Virus record (IMG/VR): IMGVR_UViG_3300037587_000281
Span: 1-49,797 of that record
DNA length: 49,797 nt
Source: a virus
Direction: 5' to 3' (one strand)
Shown here: positions 38,900 through 46,225 of the stretch, in pieces
Position numbering within the stretch: position 1 is the stretch's first letter
Layout of the letters: each line of letters begins with the position of its first letter
Made by a program: the position numbers and the translations under genes
Notes under the pieces: model-generated
Told to the model about the DNA's origin: nothing
Seen by the model: only the letters and a program-made list of their open reading frames with translations
The model's database searches: none

Positions 38900-39094
38900 T
38901 TGAAAACTAAAAAGATGGACGTTCAAATGAGTGACCACACTCTAAAGCTGGAATCAGAAATTAAAAAGGTTAACGGCGTTTCAAAGGTTCACTCTCGCCA
39001 GACGATTATGGCCGAAGCTATCGAACGTTTGCACAAAAAAATGTTTAAGCCAGCCGACATAAACGAAACAATGTTGAGCACTAAAAATGAATAG
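38900..39094 (+). CDS. Putative small regulator, ribbon-helix-helix-like, 64 aa
   Basis: A TTG start is inferred from the AGGGG site; the ATG at 38915 is the alternative. MDVQMSDHTLKLESEIKK, then TIMAEAIERLHKKM resembles a strand plus two helices of the Arc/MetJ type. As first gene of the plus-strand early arm it may bind the repeats next to it. The fold call is tentative. Confidence 0.45.
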   Translation: MKTKKMDVQMSDHTLKLESEIKKVNGVSKVHSRQTIMAEAIERLHKKMFKPADINETMLSTKNE

Positions 39095-39347
39095 GCAATG
39101 TTATGCAACAAACGAGTTGGCAGTCATTGGAGCTATCTGTCAAATGGCACAGCATGACACGCTAGGAGATAAAGCAAGCGTTGATGATTCAGCGTTAAGG
39201 CATCAAGCTAGAGTGCAAGCGCGAGTTGATTCAGATCAAAGGCATCGTGAGTTAATGCATAAACTTAGAATGCAAAATAACGAAGCTATCAAAGTTAAAG
39301 CGTTGACTAGTGACATGGTTTATCCAAAAGGAGCGAGACATGAATGA
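39087..39347 (+). CDS. Hypothetical protein, 86 aa
   Basis: It overlaps the preceding gene by 8 bases. The sequence is rich in Ala, Arg, Gln and His with a central helix (HQARVQARVDSDQRHRELMH). No family recognised. Confidence 0.5.
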   Translation: MNRQCYATNELAVIGAICQMAQHDTLGDKASVDDSALRHQARVQARVDSDQRHRELMHKLRMQNNEAIKVKALTSDMVYPKGARHE

Positions 39348-39450
39348 TTCAGCAATGGAATTTTTTACCGAATGTGCCGAAAGGGTCGGTGTGACTTTGG
39401 AAGAATTAACCGCGGCAGATGCAAAATTTTGGAGCTTTGAAGATGAGTGA
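39340..39450 (+). CDS. Small acidic protein, 36 aa
   Basis: The ORF MNDSAMEFFTECAERVGVTL onward follows an AAAGGAG site and overlaps both neighbours by 8 bases. It is acidic and helical. The coupling makes it a probable gene just before the recombinase. Confidence 0.5.
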   Translation: MNDSAMEFFTECAERVGVTLEELTAADAKFWSFEDE

Positions 39451-39964
39451 TTTAAAATTAGCTTTATCAAAAATACAGCAGACGTTAAACGCCCCTAAAG
39501 GTCAGTGGAATGATTACAGCAAATATCATTACCGAAGCTGTGAGGATATCCTCGAAGGGCTTAAAAAGGTTCTTGGTGAATGCGTGGTAACTATTAGTGA
39601 CGATATGGTAGCAGTTGGTAATAACATTTACGTTAAATCCACGGCAACAATATCACTAGGCACTGAAAGCGAAAGTGTAACGGCATTTGCCAGGGAGCAG
39701 GAAAGCAAAAAGGGCATGGTAGGAGCGCAATTAACCGGATCAACTAGCTCTTACGCTCGCAAATATGCATTGAATGGCCTGTTCCTTATCGATGACAATA
39801 AGGATTCGGACAATAGCGGAATAAGCATCGCAGAGGTAGCCAAGGAATGCGGCTGGACGATTGAAAGTGTTTTAAACTCTTTCAATCCACCGCTTAAAAA
39901 TATATCAGAAATATCAGACGTCAAAGCATGCGCGGAACACTTACGCGCCAACAAAGTAAATTAA
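39443..39964 (+). CDS. erf: ERF-family single-strand annealing recombinase
   Basis: The ATG at 39443 gives MSDLKLALSKIQQTLNAPK. The ERF motifs are clear: YSKYHYRSCEDILEGLKK near residue 25 and GSTSSYARKYALNGLFLID near 100. These proteins anneal complementary single strands and help circularise or recombine phage DNA. The C-terminal 55 residues form a separate helical domain. An SSB-like protein and a coiled-coil protein follow, the usual ERF neighbourhood. Confidence 0.9.
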   Translation: MSDLKLALSKIQQTLNAPKGQWNDYSKYHYRSCEDILEGLKKVLGECVVTISDDMVAVGNNIYVKSTATISLGTESESVTAFAREQESKKGMVGAQLTGSTSSYARKYALNGLFLIDDNKDSDNSGISIAEVAKECGWTIESVLNSFNPPLKNISEISDVKACAEHLRANKVN

Positions 39965-39974
39965 GGGTAATAAA

Positions 39975-40469
39975 ATGTCTAAAATCGCATTAGCACTAAA
40001 AATCAATGTTTCAGCAATGGATCCGGCTCGCTTATTCAATGGTCAAAAAGGTCAATACTTGGACTGTACAGTTTTTGTGGACCTCGACCAGTTAGATCAA
40101 TATGGCAATTCCGGCATGATCACTCAAGACGTTAGCAAGGAAGAAAAGCAGCAAGGTATTAAAGGTAATATCTTAGGCAACGCTAAAATATTCTGGACCG
40201 ACACAGGCCGTATGCCCCAGCCTCAGCAGCAGGGTAGCTATAATAATCAGCCTCCCCAGCAAGGTGGGTATCAAGCGCCGCAGCAGCAAGGCGGATTCCA
40301 GCAGCAAGCCCCACCGCAACAACAGGCGTCACAGCAAGGAGGTTATCAGCAACAGCCGCCAATGCAACAACAGCCACCACAACAGCAAGGTGGGTTTCAG
40401 CAACAAGCGCCATTACAACAGCATCCCCAGCAACAAGGCGGCTATGAATGGAACGATAACGGTCAGTAA
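39975..40469 (+). CDS. Single-strand DNA-binding-like protein with Q/P/G tail
   Basis: Residues 1-75 (LALKINVSAMDPARLF, DQYGNSGMITQDVSKEEKQQ, KGNILGNAKIFW) match small phage SSB-like proteins encoded beside ERF. Residues 80-155 are repeats of QQQGG(Y/F)Q and QQxPPQ, a low-complexity tail rich in aromatic Tyr/Phe, ending in YEWNDNGQ rather than the DIPF tip of bacterial SSB. Such tails promote self-association and protein contacts. The stretch antisense to it opens by composition only. Confidence 0.7.
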   Translation: MSKIALALKINVSAMDPARLFNGQKGQYLDCTVFVDLDQLDQYGNSGMITQDVSKEEKQQGIKGNILGNAKIFWTDTGRMPQPQQQGSYNNQPPQQGGYQAPQQQGGFQQQAPPQQQASQQGGYQQQPPMQQQPPQQQGGFQQQAPLQQHPQQQGGYEWNDNGQ

Positions 40470-40571
40470 CCAACAGCAGCCGCGTTCACAGCGCGGCTAC
40501 TACTAACGTCTAATTACAATAAAAACAAAGAGCCTCTAATATGGGGGCTAACAAACTAACAGGTGGATGAA

Positions 40572-41561
40572 ATGAAAACTGAACTATTGGTAATCGAACA
40601 ATCAGGATTTGAGCTTGAGCCATTTTTTACCAAAGGAACTGGTATTGATGAAATCTTAAATAAGCTTGAAACTGAAATTATGGCGCACGTACCTGATGTT
40701 TCGACCGTGAAAGGTCGTGGCGAAATAACTGCAAACATATCGAAAGCGAAGGTATATAGACTTCACTTGTTTGATTGCCGTAAAAAACTATCGGCAGAAT
40801 ACAAATTGATACCATCAACAATAGATAAACATGGGAAAAAAGTTAACGATTTTCTATTGAATATTGAAGCTAAAGCAAGAATTCAGCTCACCGAATGGGA
40901 AGTCGAAGATAAGGCGAAAAAAGAGCGTGCGGCGTTACTGGTTAAAATTGAGCAAAAACATGATGACGCAAATATTGAAAATGAGCTATTTGATTTGAAG
41001 GCCAAACAAGCCGAAGCCGATCGCCAAGCTGAAATCAAAGCAGCATCAGAAAAAGCGGCCGCAGAAGCTAAAGCACAAGCCGAAGCCGAAGCGGCCGAAC
41101 GAATCGCTCAGGCCGAGCGCGAAAAAATCGCAGCCGAACAGCGCGAGATAGCAGCCAAGCAAGCAGTTATTGATGCGGAAAATAAAGCGGCTCAAGATGC
41201 TATCGACGCTAAAGCTCGCGAAGAAAAAGCCAAGCAAGATGCTATCGATGCCCAAGGGCGAGCGCGATATGAAGCGGAACAGGCAGAACAGCGCAGAATT
41301 TTTGCAGAGCAACAAGCAAAACGTGATGCTGAAGTCGCCGCAGAAAATGCGCGAAAATGCGAAATAAGAAAACAGGAAGTCGAAGCGCATCAAGCAAAGG
41401 TCGATAAAGAAGCGAGAGAAGCAAATAAGCGTCATGTTAACGGCATTAAGACTAAGGCCATGAATGACTTTATATCATGCGGCCTAGATGACGCTAGCGC
41501 ACGCTTAGCAGTTAAGGCATTGGCAGCTGGCAAGATTAGCAACGCAGGAATTAGCTACTAG
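40572..41561 (+). CDS. Coiled-coil recombination-associated protein
   Basis: The ATG at 40572 fits the AGGTGG site. The first 110 residues (PDVSTVKGRGEITANISK, a basic helix and GKKVNDFLLNIEAKARI) follow a layout common next to phage recombinases, in the DUF1351-like style. Residues 120-280 are an Ala/Glu/Lys/Gln coiled coil resembling TolA. A compact helical end follows (DFISCGLDDASARLAVKAL). It may be a scaffold for the ERF-SSB complex, by position. Confidence 0.6.
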   Translation: MKTELLVIEQSGFELEPFFTKGTGIDEILNKLETEIMAHVPDVSTVKGRGEITANISKAKVYRLHLFDCRKKLSAEYKLIPSTIDKHGKKVNDFLLNIEAKARIQLTEWEVEDKAKKERAALLVKIEQKHDDANIENELFDLKAKQAEADRQAEIKAASEKAAAEAKAQAEAEAAERIAQAEREKIAAEQREIAAKQAVIDAENKAAQDAIDAKAREEKAKQDAIDAQGRARYEAEQAEQRRIFAEQQAKRDAEVAAENARKCEIRKQEVEAHQAKVDKEAREANKRHVNGIKTKAMNDFISCGLDDASARLAVKALAAGKISNAGISY

Positions 41562-41572
41562 ACCAAGGTCTA
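41559..41572. promoter_or_regulatory. Palindromic site, copy 1
   Basis: TAGACC-AA-GGTCTA followed by ATACCACAAC. The reverse complement occurs at 45717-45730 with the same downstream context. The right arm overlaps a possible -10 box TCTAAT, so it may be an operator. Confidence 0.5.
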
Positions 41573-41633
41573 ATACCACAACCCACAAACAAGGCTTACT
41601 CTTATGGGTAAGCCGCTAACAAGCGAGAACGAT

Positions 41634-41915
41634 ATGAGCGAAAAATGTAATTGTTACGAAGAAAAAATGAAACTTCTCAAGCCAAAAATAATGGAGAAGA
41701 TACCAAAAAATGCAACTAATATTGATATCCGTTGGGATGGCTACTCATTCTTTACGGGTGGTGACTATAACCCTGTTAACGCCGGCATTAAAGTTGAGTA
41801 TCGCGGCATTAAAAAGAGTGGTGCACCAAAAGCTAATCTAACGAAGTTCGATACCTATTTAACTTTTGATTTTTGCCCTTTCTGCGGTCGAGAATTAATG
41901 AAGTCAAAGACTTAA
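41634..41915 (+). CDS. Zinc-ribbon-like hypothetical protein, 93 aa
   Basis: The ATG at 41604 lies in the loop of a GGCTTAC/GTAAGCC hairpin and has no ribosome site, so 41634 is preferred. CNCYEEKM at the start and CPFCGREL at the end may bind zinc together. The middle is beta-rich (IDIRWDGYSFFTGG). Function unknown. Confidence 0.5.
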   Translation: MSEKCNCYEEKMKLLKPKIMEKIPKNATNIDIRWDGYSFFTGGDYNPVNAGIKVEYRGIKKSGAPKANLTKFDTYLTFDFCPFCGRELMKSKT

Positions 41916-41916
41916 C

Positions 41917-42180
41917 ATGAAATATTTATTAGCTGGCAACGAAAGCACTAAACGGGTTGAGCTATTAATTAGTTTAACTCGAATAGAAAGCGAGCCATTG
42001 ATTAAGGCTATAAACCAGCACTTGGTTAACGGTAAGCCAGAAAACAGCGCGGCCATACTCAACGGCATACCGCAGCCTAATTTTAATCGGGCAATGGTCA
42101 AGTTAAACAAAGTGGCTGAGACCGTTGAGGCAATCAAAACGCTGGACTGGGCTCACATTAATAATAAATCACTTAACTGA
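41917..42180 (+). CDS. PapB-like DNA-binding regulator
   Basis: The 87-residue protein has LISLTRIESEPLIKAINQHL and PQPNFNRAMVKLNKVAETVE, matching the adhesin regulator PapB/FocB pattern (LxxIxxIxSExxIxAL, then NxxxFxRxLxRLNxV). In enterobacteria such proteins control pilus genes. In phages they are probably transcription regulators. It starts 1 base after the preceding stop. Confidence 0.7.
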   Translation: MKYLLAGNESTKRVELLISLTRIESEPLIKAINQHLVNGKPENSAAILNGIPQPNFNRAMVKLNKVAETVEAIKTLDWAHINNKSLN

Positions 42181-42201
42181 TATAAAGAGGATAATAAAAT
42201 T

Positions 42202-42720
42202 ATGAACTGTACAAATCCAATGTGTATACACGGTCAAGATCAAAATTGCTGCAATCCAATTCACAAGGCGGAAAATAAAATAAAGAAGTATCGAAAAAAA
42301 GGAACGCAAGCCATGCGGCCTTATATCCTAGGCGAAGACTTAACCAACGTATCAGTTAGTGTTGAAGATACGCCAGAGGTAGGCGGAATGATTGCCATAG
42401 GTGCAGACAATGACGCAAGGTGGTATGTATCTAAAATATTCTTTAATGAAAACTATGTAGAGTGCAATAACAGCAACCAAAAAGCTGCAACAATTGAAGT
42501 AATAGAATGGACGGGATACAACCTAAATGAGGTTATAAAGTTTACCGGGCAGAACGTGTCAGTTAGGGATCTAAGCTGGGGCGAGTACGAAGAATTAGTT
42601 AGTCGTGAAGGGTTGAAGATTTTCACACTAGAAGGGAGCTACATGGCATCAGTTGGCGATTACATCATCAAGAGCGCTAAAGGTGAGCTTACCTGTGCAA
42701 GCCTGACATCTTTGAAATGA
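42202..42720 (+). CDS. Hypothetical protein, 172 aa, composite
   Basis: The first 35 residues are Cys-rich (CTNPMCIHGQDQNCCNP) and basic, like a separate zinc knuckle. An in-frame Met at 42312 follows AAGGAA. The last 75 residues (IEVIEWTGYNLNEVIKF, IFTLEGSYMASVGDYIIKSA, KGELTCAS) match a widespread phage domain with the end xxGDYIIKGxKGE. The protein may be a fusion of two or three small genes. Confidence 0.6.
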   Translation: MNCTNPMCIHGQDQNCCNPIHKAENKIKKYRKKGTQAMRPYILGEDLTNVSVSVEDTPEVGGMIAIGADNDARWYVSKIFFNENYVECNNSNQKAATIEVIEWTGYNLNEVIKFTGQNVSVRDLSWGEYEELVSREGLKIFTLEGSYMASVGDYIIKSAKGELTCASLTSLK

Positions 42721-42752
42721 CTTACGATTACTAAAACAACAAAGGAACTAAC

Positions 42753-42956
42753 ATGACAAAACATGAACTAAATATCGTAAAACTAGTCGACTTGATAGAA
42801 AAACAGGTCGATACCAGGCATCACCTAATAAACAGAGGTAGCCTTATTCGATTAAATACTTTAATTGAATGCCACGCTATAATGACAGGTACTAAACCGG
42901 AGTATTACGACCAAACCGAGCCAAAGACGGGGCCAGCTAAGGACTATCATGAATAA
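42753..42956 (+). CDS. Hypothetical protein, 67 aa
   Basis: A helical start (ELNIVKLVDLIEKQVD) and a polar end. AAAGGA precedes it. It overlaps the next mini membrane gene by 8 bases. Function unknown. Confidence 0.45.
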   Translation: MTKHELNIVKLVDLIEKQVDTRHHLINRGSLIRLNTLIECHAIMTGTKPEYYDQTEPKTGPAKDYHE

Positions 42957-43080
42957 TGTAACGATTGAACACGTTGCTTACGCGCTAACCTTAACCGTTG
43001 GCTCAGTATTTATACTGGGCGTTGGCGCTGTTTTGGTTATATGTTTAGTTAAAAAATTTGGAGAAGATAACAATGAATAG
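42949..43080 (+). CDS. Mini membrane protein, 43 aa, lysis region
   Basis: One hydrophobic helix (AYALTLTVGSVFILGVGAVL and beyond) and a short charged end. It overlaps the endolysin gene by 8 bases. It may be a lysis accessory, by position. Confidence 0.45.
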   Translation: MNNVTIEHVAYALTLTVGSVFILGVGAVLVICLVKKFGEDNNE

Positions 43081-43573
43081 TCAGCAATTACTAGATCACA
43101 TTATCACACCGACATTGAAATATATGGGCGGGAATTACGACAGCCTTGACGCAAGAATGCTGCTACTTTCAACGGCGGCTATTGAGTCGAATTGCGGGTA
43201 TTACATTAAACAGGTCGGCGGTCCTGCTCTTGGTATTTGGCAAATGGAGCCTAACACTCATCAAGATATAAATTTAAATTGTGACGCGCTAAGTGATGAA
43301 GATGGCGAAATGTGCGCAAAGCAATGCAATCTGTATATGCCATACAATCTTGAGGTTGAAGCGCCAGGCTTAGTAAATAATCCTATGTATTCTTGCTTTA
43401 TGGCGCGATTAAAATACTCAATGGACCCTAAGAGATTGCCTAGCTATAACGATAAGCATGCCATTTATGATTATTACAAGCGCATTTATAATACTGAATT
43501 GGGCGCGTCAACTCGTGAAAAGTTCTTAGCCGCATGGGACCGTAACGGATTAAATAAGGTGAAATTATCATGA
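43073..43573 (+). CDS. Endolysin, lysozyme/transglycosylase-like
   Basis: The ATG at 43073 behind GGAGA gives 166 residues. LLLSTAAIESNCGYYIKQVG holds the likely catalytic Glu38, and GPALGIWQMEPNTHQDI is the conserved block of SLT/lysozyme-type phage proteins that cut the glycan chains of peptidoglycan. There is no signal peptide, so it needs the holin encoded directly after it (4-base overlap). Confidence 0.75.
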   Translation: MNSQQLLDHIITPTLKYMGGNYDSLDARMLLLSTAAIESNCGYYIKQVGGPALGIWQMEPNTHQDINLNCDALSDEDGEMCAKQCNLYMPYNLEVEAPGLVNNPMYSCFMARLKYSMDPKRLPSYNDKHAIYDYYKRIYNTELGASTREKFLAAWDRNGLNKVKLS

Positions 43574-44004
43574 GTTTTTGGGGTAAACTATTCGGTAGCG
43601 ACAAAGCGCTATCAGGGGTCGTTGATGGCATTACTAACGGCATAGATAAAATCTGGTACACCGATGAGGAAAAGTCAGAAGATGCCGCCAAAGCAAAGCG
43701 TGACGCTGCTGGCTTCTTGATTAATTGGATGGAGTCAACCAAGGGGCAGAATTTAGCTAGGCGCTTTCTGGCGATGATGATTACTTTTGTTTGGCTTGTT
43801 CAGTATCTCATTGCTAAAGCCTTGCTAATCGCCGCGGTATGGGTTGGTGATCCTAAGCAATTAATGGAGTCCGCCGCGGTAATCAGCGCTGATGCTCAAT
43901 CAATGACCGGGGCAATGATGCTGATATTAGGGTTTTATTTCGCAGCGCCACACATGGGTAGTATCGCCAAAGCAGCACTAGAAAGGTTCGGCGGCAAAAA
44001 ATAA
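43570..44004 (+). CDS. Holin, 3TM superfamily
   Basis: The 144-residue protein has a polar N-terminal half (WGKLFGSDKALSG, WYTDEEKSEDAAKAKRDAAG) and membrane helices at about 67-92 and 112-128. This is the pattern of the 3TM/GTA holin family, which opens the inner membrane for the endolysin. The ATG overlaps the endolysin stop (ATGA). Confidence 0.8.
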   Translation: MSFWGKLFGSDKALSGVVDGITNGIDKIWYTDEEKSEDAAKAKRDAAGFLINWMESTKGQNLARRFLAMMITFVWLVQYLIAKALLIAAVWVGDPKQLMESAAVISADAQSMTGAMMLILGFYFAAPHMGSIAKAALERFGGKK

Positions 44005-44016
44005 TAGGGGAATAAC

Positions 44017-44133
44017 ATGATTATCAGAAGCGAACAAAAAGACGATTACACACACGCGGAAAATTTCAAATGCTTAGTGCTGGCGGAGATTTTGTTGGGT
44101 TTCATTATATGTGTTATTATTGTTAATTCATAA
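44017..44133 (+). CDS. Mini membrane protein, 38 aa
   Basis: An acidic/basic start (MIIRSEQKDDYTHAENFK) leads to one membrane helix (CLVLAEILLGFIICVIIV). AGGGGAA precedes the ATG. Its place after the holin suggests a lysis helper. Confidence 0.45.
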   Translation: MIIRSEQKDDYTHAENFKCLVLAEILLGFIICVIIVNS

Positions 44134-44148
44134 TCAATTGAGCTAACA

Positions 44149-44265
44149 ATGGGTAGCATATTCAAACCAAAGCGCGCACCAGTATTTCAAAACAACAAAA
44201 GCAAGAAAACCTCGTTTTCTGAGTCTAATGTTAAGCGCGATAAGTCTGGAAGGTTTAAGAAATGA
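44149..44265 (+). CDS. Mini basic protein, 38 aa
   Basis: MGSIFKPKRAPVFQNNKSKK onward has 12 Lys/Arg and no hydrophobic segment. Its stop overlaps the next ATG as ATGA. Function unknown. Confidence 0.4.
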   Translation: MGSIFKPKRAPVFQNNKSKKTSFSESNVKRDKSGRFKK

Positions 44266-44744
44266 GTAAAATACACTTAACAGCCCCAATTACCGCAATG
44301 GCATACCTAGGCGCGTTATTTGCTGTCGATGCTTCTTATGAGTTTGATACTTGGCAAGCGCTATCAACTTATATCTTAGTTGAGCTGTTATTTATCTCAT
44401 ACATATCATTCAGTAAAATCAACTACATCAAAGCGAGGTGGATGAGCCTTTTATTAAGGGCTGCTATGATAGTCGGCGGGGCTTTTTGTGTAATAGTATA
44501 TATGAGAGAAACGGGGCTCATAGCAAAAGACTCTACGGCATTTGATTACTTTGAGTTATCATACAGATATATTAACATCGTAATAACGGCGCTTTTATTC
44601 CTAACGGCGTTTACTCGACAGAGACTATTGAGCAAATTCGATGATTTATGTTGGCCTAGTGTGTTTAATAATATTTATATTTGTAGTGACGATGATAGCT
44701 GGCAAACTAATAAGCAGGATAAAGAATGCCAGCACAAGCAATAG
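44262..44744 (+). CDS. Membrane protein of the lysis region, 160 aa
   Basis: Four hydrophobic segments are visible near residues 9-22, 33-48, 64-81 and 106-119, followed by a polar, Cys-containing tail. It lies between the holin and another membrane gene, so it may be a second holin or antiholin. No family match by eye. Confidence 0.5.
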   Translation: MSKIHLTAPITAMAYLGALFAVDASYEFDTWQALSTYILVELLFISYISFSKINYIKARWMSLLLRAAMIVGGAFCVIVYMRETGLIAKDSTAFDYFELSYRYINIVITALLFLTAFTRQRLLSKFDDLCWPSVFNNIYICSDDDSWQTNKQDKECQHKQ

Positions 44745-45016
44745 CCGAAATAATCAGGGAGGAACTAGGCGAGATGACTAAATCATTAATGAATAAAATG
44801 TTGCTTGGTTCAATAGCGACCACAACAACCCTCGCGACAGCTCAGGCAGCGGAGGTTATACCCGTCACCACAATGGATATTTCGACTTGGGTTATGACAG
44901 ATTACGGATTAGCAATATCAATGATCGCCGGTGTTGTGTTGATATTAGAGCGCACACAGACTATTATTTACAAAGCAGTCGATAGGCACAAACAAAAGAA
45001 AGAAGCCAAATTATGA
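44726..45016 (+). CDS. Membrane protein, holin-like, 96 aa
   Basis: An amphipathic start (AIAEIIREELGEMTKSLM) is followed by a weak hydrophobic segment and a clear membrane helix at about 62-76 (YGLAISMIAGVVLILE). The tail is basic (DRHKQKKEAKL). Size and layout fit a small holin. It overlaps both neighbours. Confidence 0.5.
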   Translation: MPAQAIAEIIREELGEMTKSLMNKMLLGSIATTTTLATAQAAEVIPVTTMDISTWVMTDYGLAISMIAGVVLILERTQTIIYKAVDRHKQKKEAKL

Positions 45017-45117
45017 AAGTAACCACAGCAATTAAAGTAGGCGTTTGGGATGAAGAAGAGTGGCACCCGCACAAAGAAGGTATGGGCGTTATTAATAACG
45101 GATTCTCAGGCGGATAA
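45013..45117 (+). CDS. Small hypothetical protein, 34 aa
   Basis: The ORF MKVTTAIKVGVWDEEEWHPH onward overlaps the preceding stop as ATGA. It is acidic with an aromatic centre. Coupling supports it modestly. Confidence 0.35.
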   Translation: MKVTTAIKVGVWDEEEWHPHKEGMGVINNGFSGG

Positions 45118-45326
45118 AGAATAGACGGCACGGGCACGCTACCCAATCATCTTCAACTGAGGAGGTGGGACCATCTAGGTATTTGGCAACACCAGGCGCA
45201 TTAATATATCTGTGAAGGTGATTTAATGTGAGTAATCAGCATCCGAGAGGGTGCTTTTTATTTTAATAAACGTTATGATAATAATTCAAGTAAAGGATAT
45301 CCCAATTAACTTGATAGGAGAATAAA
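45118..45326 (+). other. Intergenic region with a start-stop pair and terminator
   Basis: No ORF of useful size. An AAGGTGAT ribosome-like site is followed by ATG-TGA near 45227, a minimal start-stop, just before the terminator at 45239-45259. The rest may hold a promoter for the exported protein gene at 45327. Confidence 0.4.
45239..45259 (+). terminator. Terminator after the lysis cassette
   Basis: GCATCC (45239-45244) pairs with GGGTGC (45249-45254, one G-U) across GAGA, followed by TTTTTATTTT. Confidence 0.8.
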
Positions 45327-45641
45327 TTGAAAAAGCTTAGATTCTTAGCTATTGCAATTACTGGTTTATTATTGTCAGTATCAGTAAGCGCAACTATGAT
45401 TCAAAGCGATGGCATTTCACTAGTAAACTCAAAAGTTTTTATTGATAGTAACTTTGAGTTTACCGAAGAAAATTCCTGGACTTTGGAGAGTGAAAACAAA
45501 ACGATCTTTACGGCGGTCACACTGGCTCAAATCCGAAGTTTGGATTTAGCTATCAACGATAATAGCGCAGAGCCTTTAACGCATAATAGCGTTGCTAAAT
45601 CATTGCCTATTAAGCACGTTGAGGTTGGCTGGCGCATCTAA
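45327..45641 (+). CDS. Exported hypothetical protein, 104 aa
   Basis: The TTG start follows AGGAG. The first 22 residues (MKKLRFLAIAITGLLLSVSV, then SA) are a textbook signal peptide with cleavage after SVSA. The mature part, about 80 residues, is acidic and Ser/Asn-rich. It has its own terminator, so it is a stand-alone moron. Proteins of this kind can alter the host envelope, but no family is recognised. Confidence 0.6.
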   Translation: MKKLRFLAIAITGLLLSVSVSATMIQSDGISLVNSKVFIDSNFEFTEENSWTLESENKTIFTAVTLAQIRSLDLAINDNSAEPLTHNSVAKSLPIKHVEVGWRI

Positions 45642-45680
45642 CAACTTATAAAAATTGCGTTGATACAGGAATAATAGAAA

Positions 45681-45706
45681 AGCCACTTTAATCGAGTGGC
45701 TTTTTT
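45681..45706 (+). terminator. Terminator of the exported protein gene
   Basis: AGCCACT (45681-45687) pairs with AGTGGCT (45695-45701), followed by a T run to 45706. Confidence 0.85.
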
Positions 45707-45716
45707 ATTTGTCAAC

Positions 45717-45730
45717 TAGACCTTGGTCTA
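45717..45730. promoter_or_regulatory. Palindromic site, copy 2
   Basis: TAGACC-TT-GGTCTA, the reverse complement of the site at 41559-41572, followed by the similar ATACACAAAC. It precedes the mini membrane gene at 45780. Confidence 0.5.
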
Positions 45731-45779
45731 ATACACAAACATCAAAGCTTATGAGATATTAGATATCAAGGGGAAAGTC

Positions 45780-45890
45780 ATGAAAAGAATGGATGATCAT
45801 CAAAGAGCGGAACGTTATTTTTACATAATTGAATTTGTAGCTATTGTTGTTGGCGCATTAATTTACATTATTAGCGCTATTCCGGCGTGA
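45780..45890 (+). CDS. Mini membrane protein, 36 aa
   Basis: MKRMDDHQRAERYFY and a membrane helix (IIEFVAIVVGALIYIISAI). AGGGGAAAG precedes the ATG. It stands alone between a palindromic site and an inverted repeat. Confidence 0.5.
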   Translation: MKRMDDHQRAERYFYIIEFVAIVVGALIYIISAIPA

Positions 45891-45910
45891 GGCAAAGTTA
45901 AATAAAACCC

Positions 45911-45937
45911 CACCGGCCCGATTAATCAAAGCCGGTG
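45911..45937 (+). promoter_or_regulatory. Third copy of the inverted repeat, without the RNA
   Basis: CACCGGC (45911-45917) and GCCGGTG (45931-45937) enclose a loop with GATTAAT. Flank and loop match the inverted repeats before RNA A and RNA B, and all three lie in a TTAAATAA context. Here the -10 box is degraded (GTGCAAAT) and no structured RNA follows; a gene follows instead. Confidence 0.55.
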
Positions 45938-45954
45938 CAAATAAGGAAATTACG

Positions 45955-46176
45955 ATGAGTAACTTAATATCACACCCAGAGCAGTGTCAAGCGGTAAACT
46001 TAGATACAGTTGTTAGTGTATTCCATCAAGCGGGCATATCTAAAAAGATATGGTTTTCATACCCTGCGATAAGCATTGATAGCGAACTGGAAGTAACTTG
46101 GGAATTCAAAACTAAGGAGGAGGCTGGAATCGTTTACAATAAAATACTTGATAGATTCGTAACTGAAATAAATTAA
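45955..46176 (+). CDS. Hypothetical protein, 73 aa
   Basis: A small alpha/beta-looking sequence (LDTVVSVFHQAGISKKIWFS, SELEVTWEFKTKEEA). AAGGAAA precedes the ATG. It is the gene just before RNA B. Family unknown. Confidence 0.5.
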   Translation: MSNLISHPEQCQAVNLDTVVSVFHQAGISKKIWFSYPAISIDSELEVTWEFKTKEEAGIVYNKILDRFVTEIN

Positions 46177-46183
46177 ATAACAT

Positions 46184-46219
46184 CACGGACTTTTGATTAT
46201 TCATGGTCCGTGGTACAAT
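46184..46219 (+). promoter_or_regulatory. Inverted-repeat promoter of structured RNA B
   Basis: CACGGAC (46184-46190) pairs with GTCCGTG (46206-46212). The arm runs into TGG-TACAAT (46211-46219), an extended -10 box. The loop holds TTGATT, here only 15 bp from the -10. The pairing is kept although four arm bases differ from copy A. Confidence 0.65.
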
Positions 46220-46225
46220 GGTTTT

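Noticed and set aside
40183-40506. Open frames overlapping the SSB-like gene on both strands
   Set aside because: They arise from the CAG/CAA repeat composition of the Q/P/G tail and have no start signals.
41046-41435. Antisense open frames in the coiled-coil gene
   Set aside because: Same cause: Ala/Glu/Lys codons opposite give Ser/Phe/Leu runs. No ribosome site.
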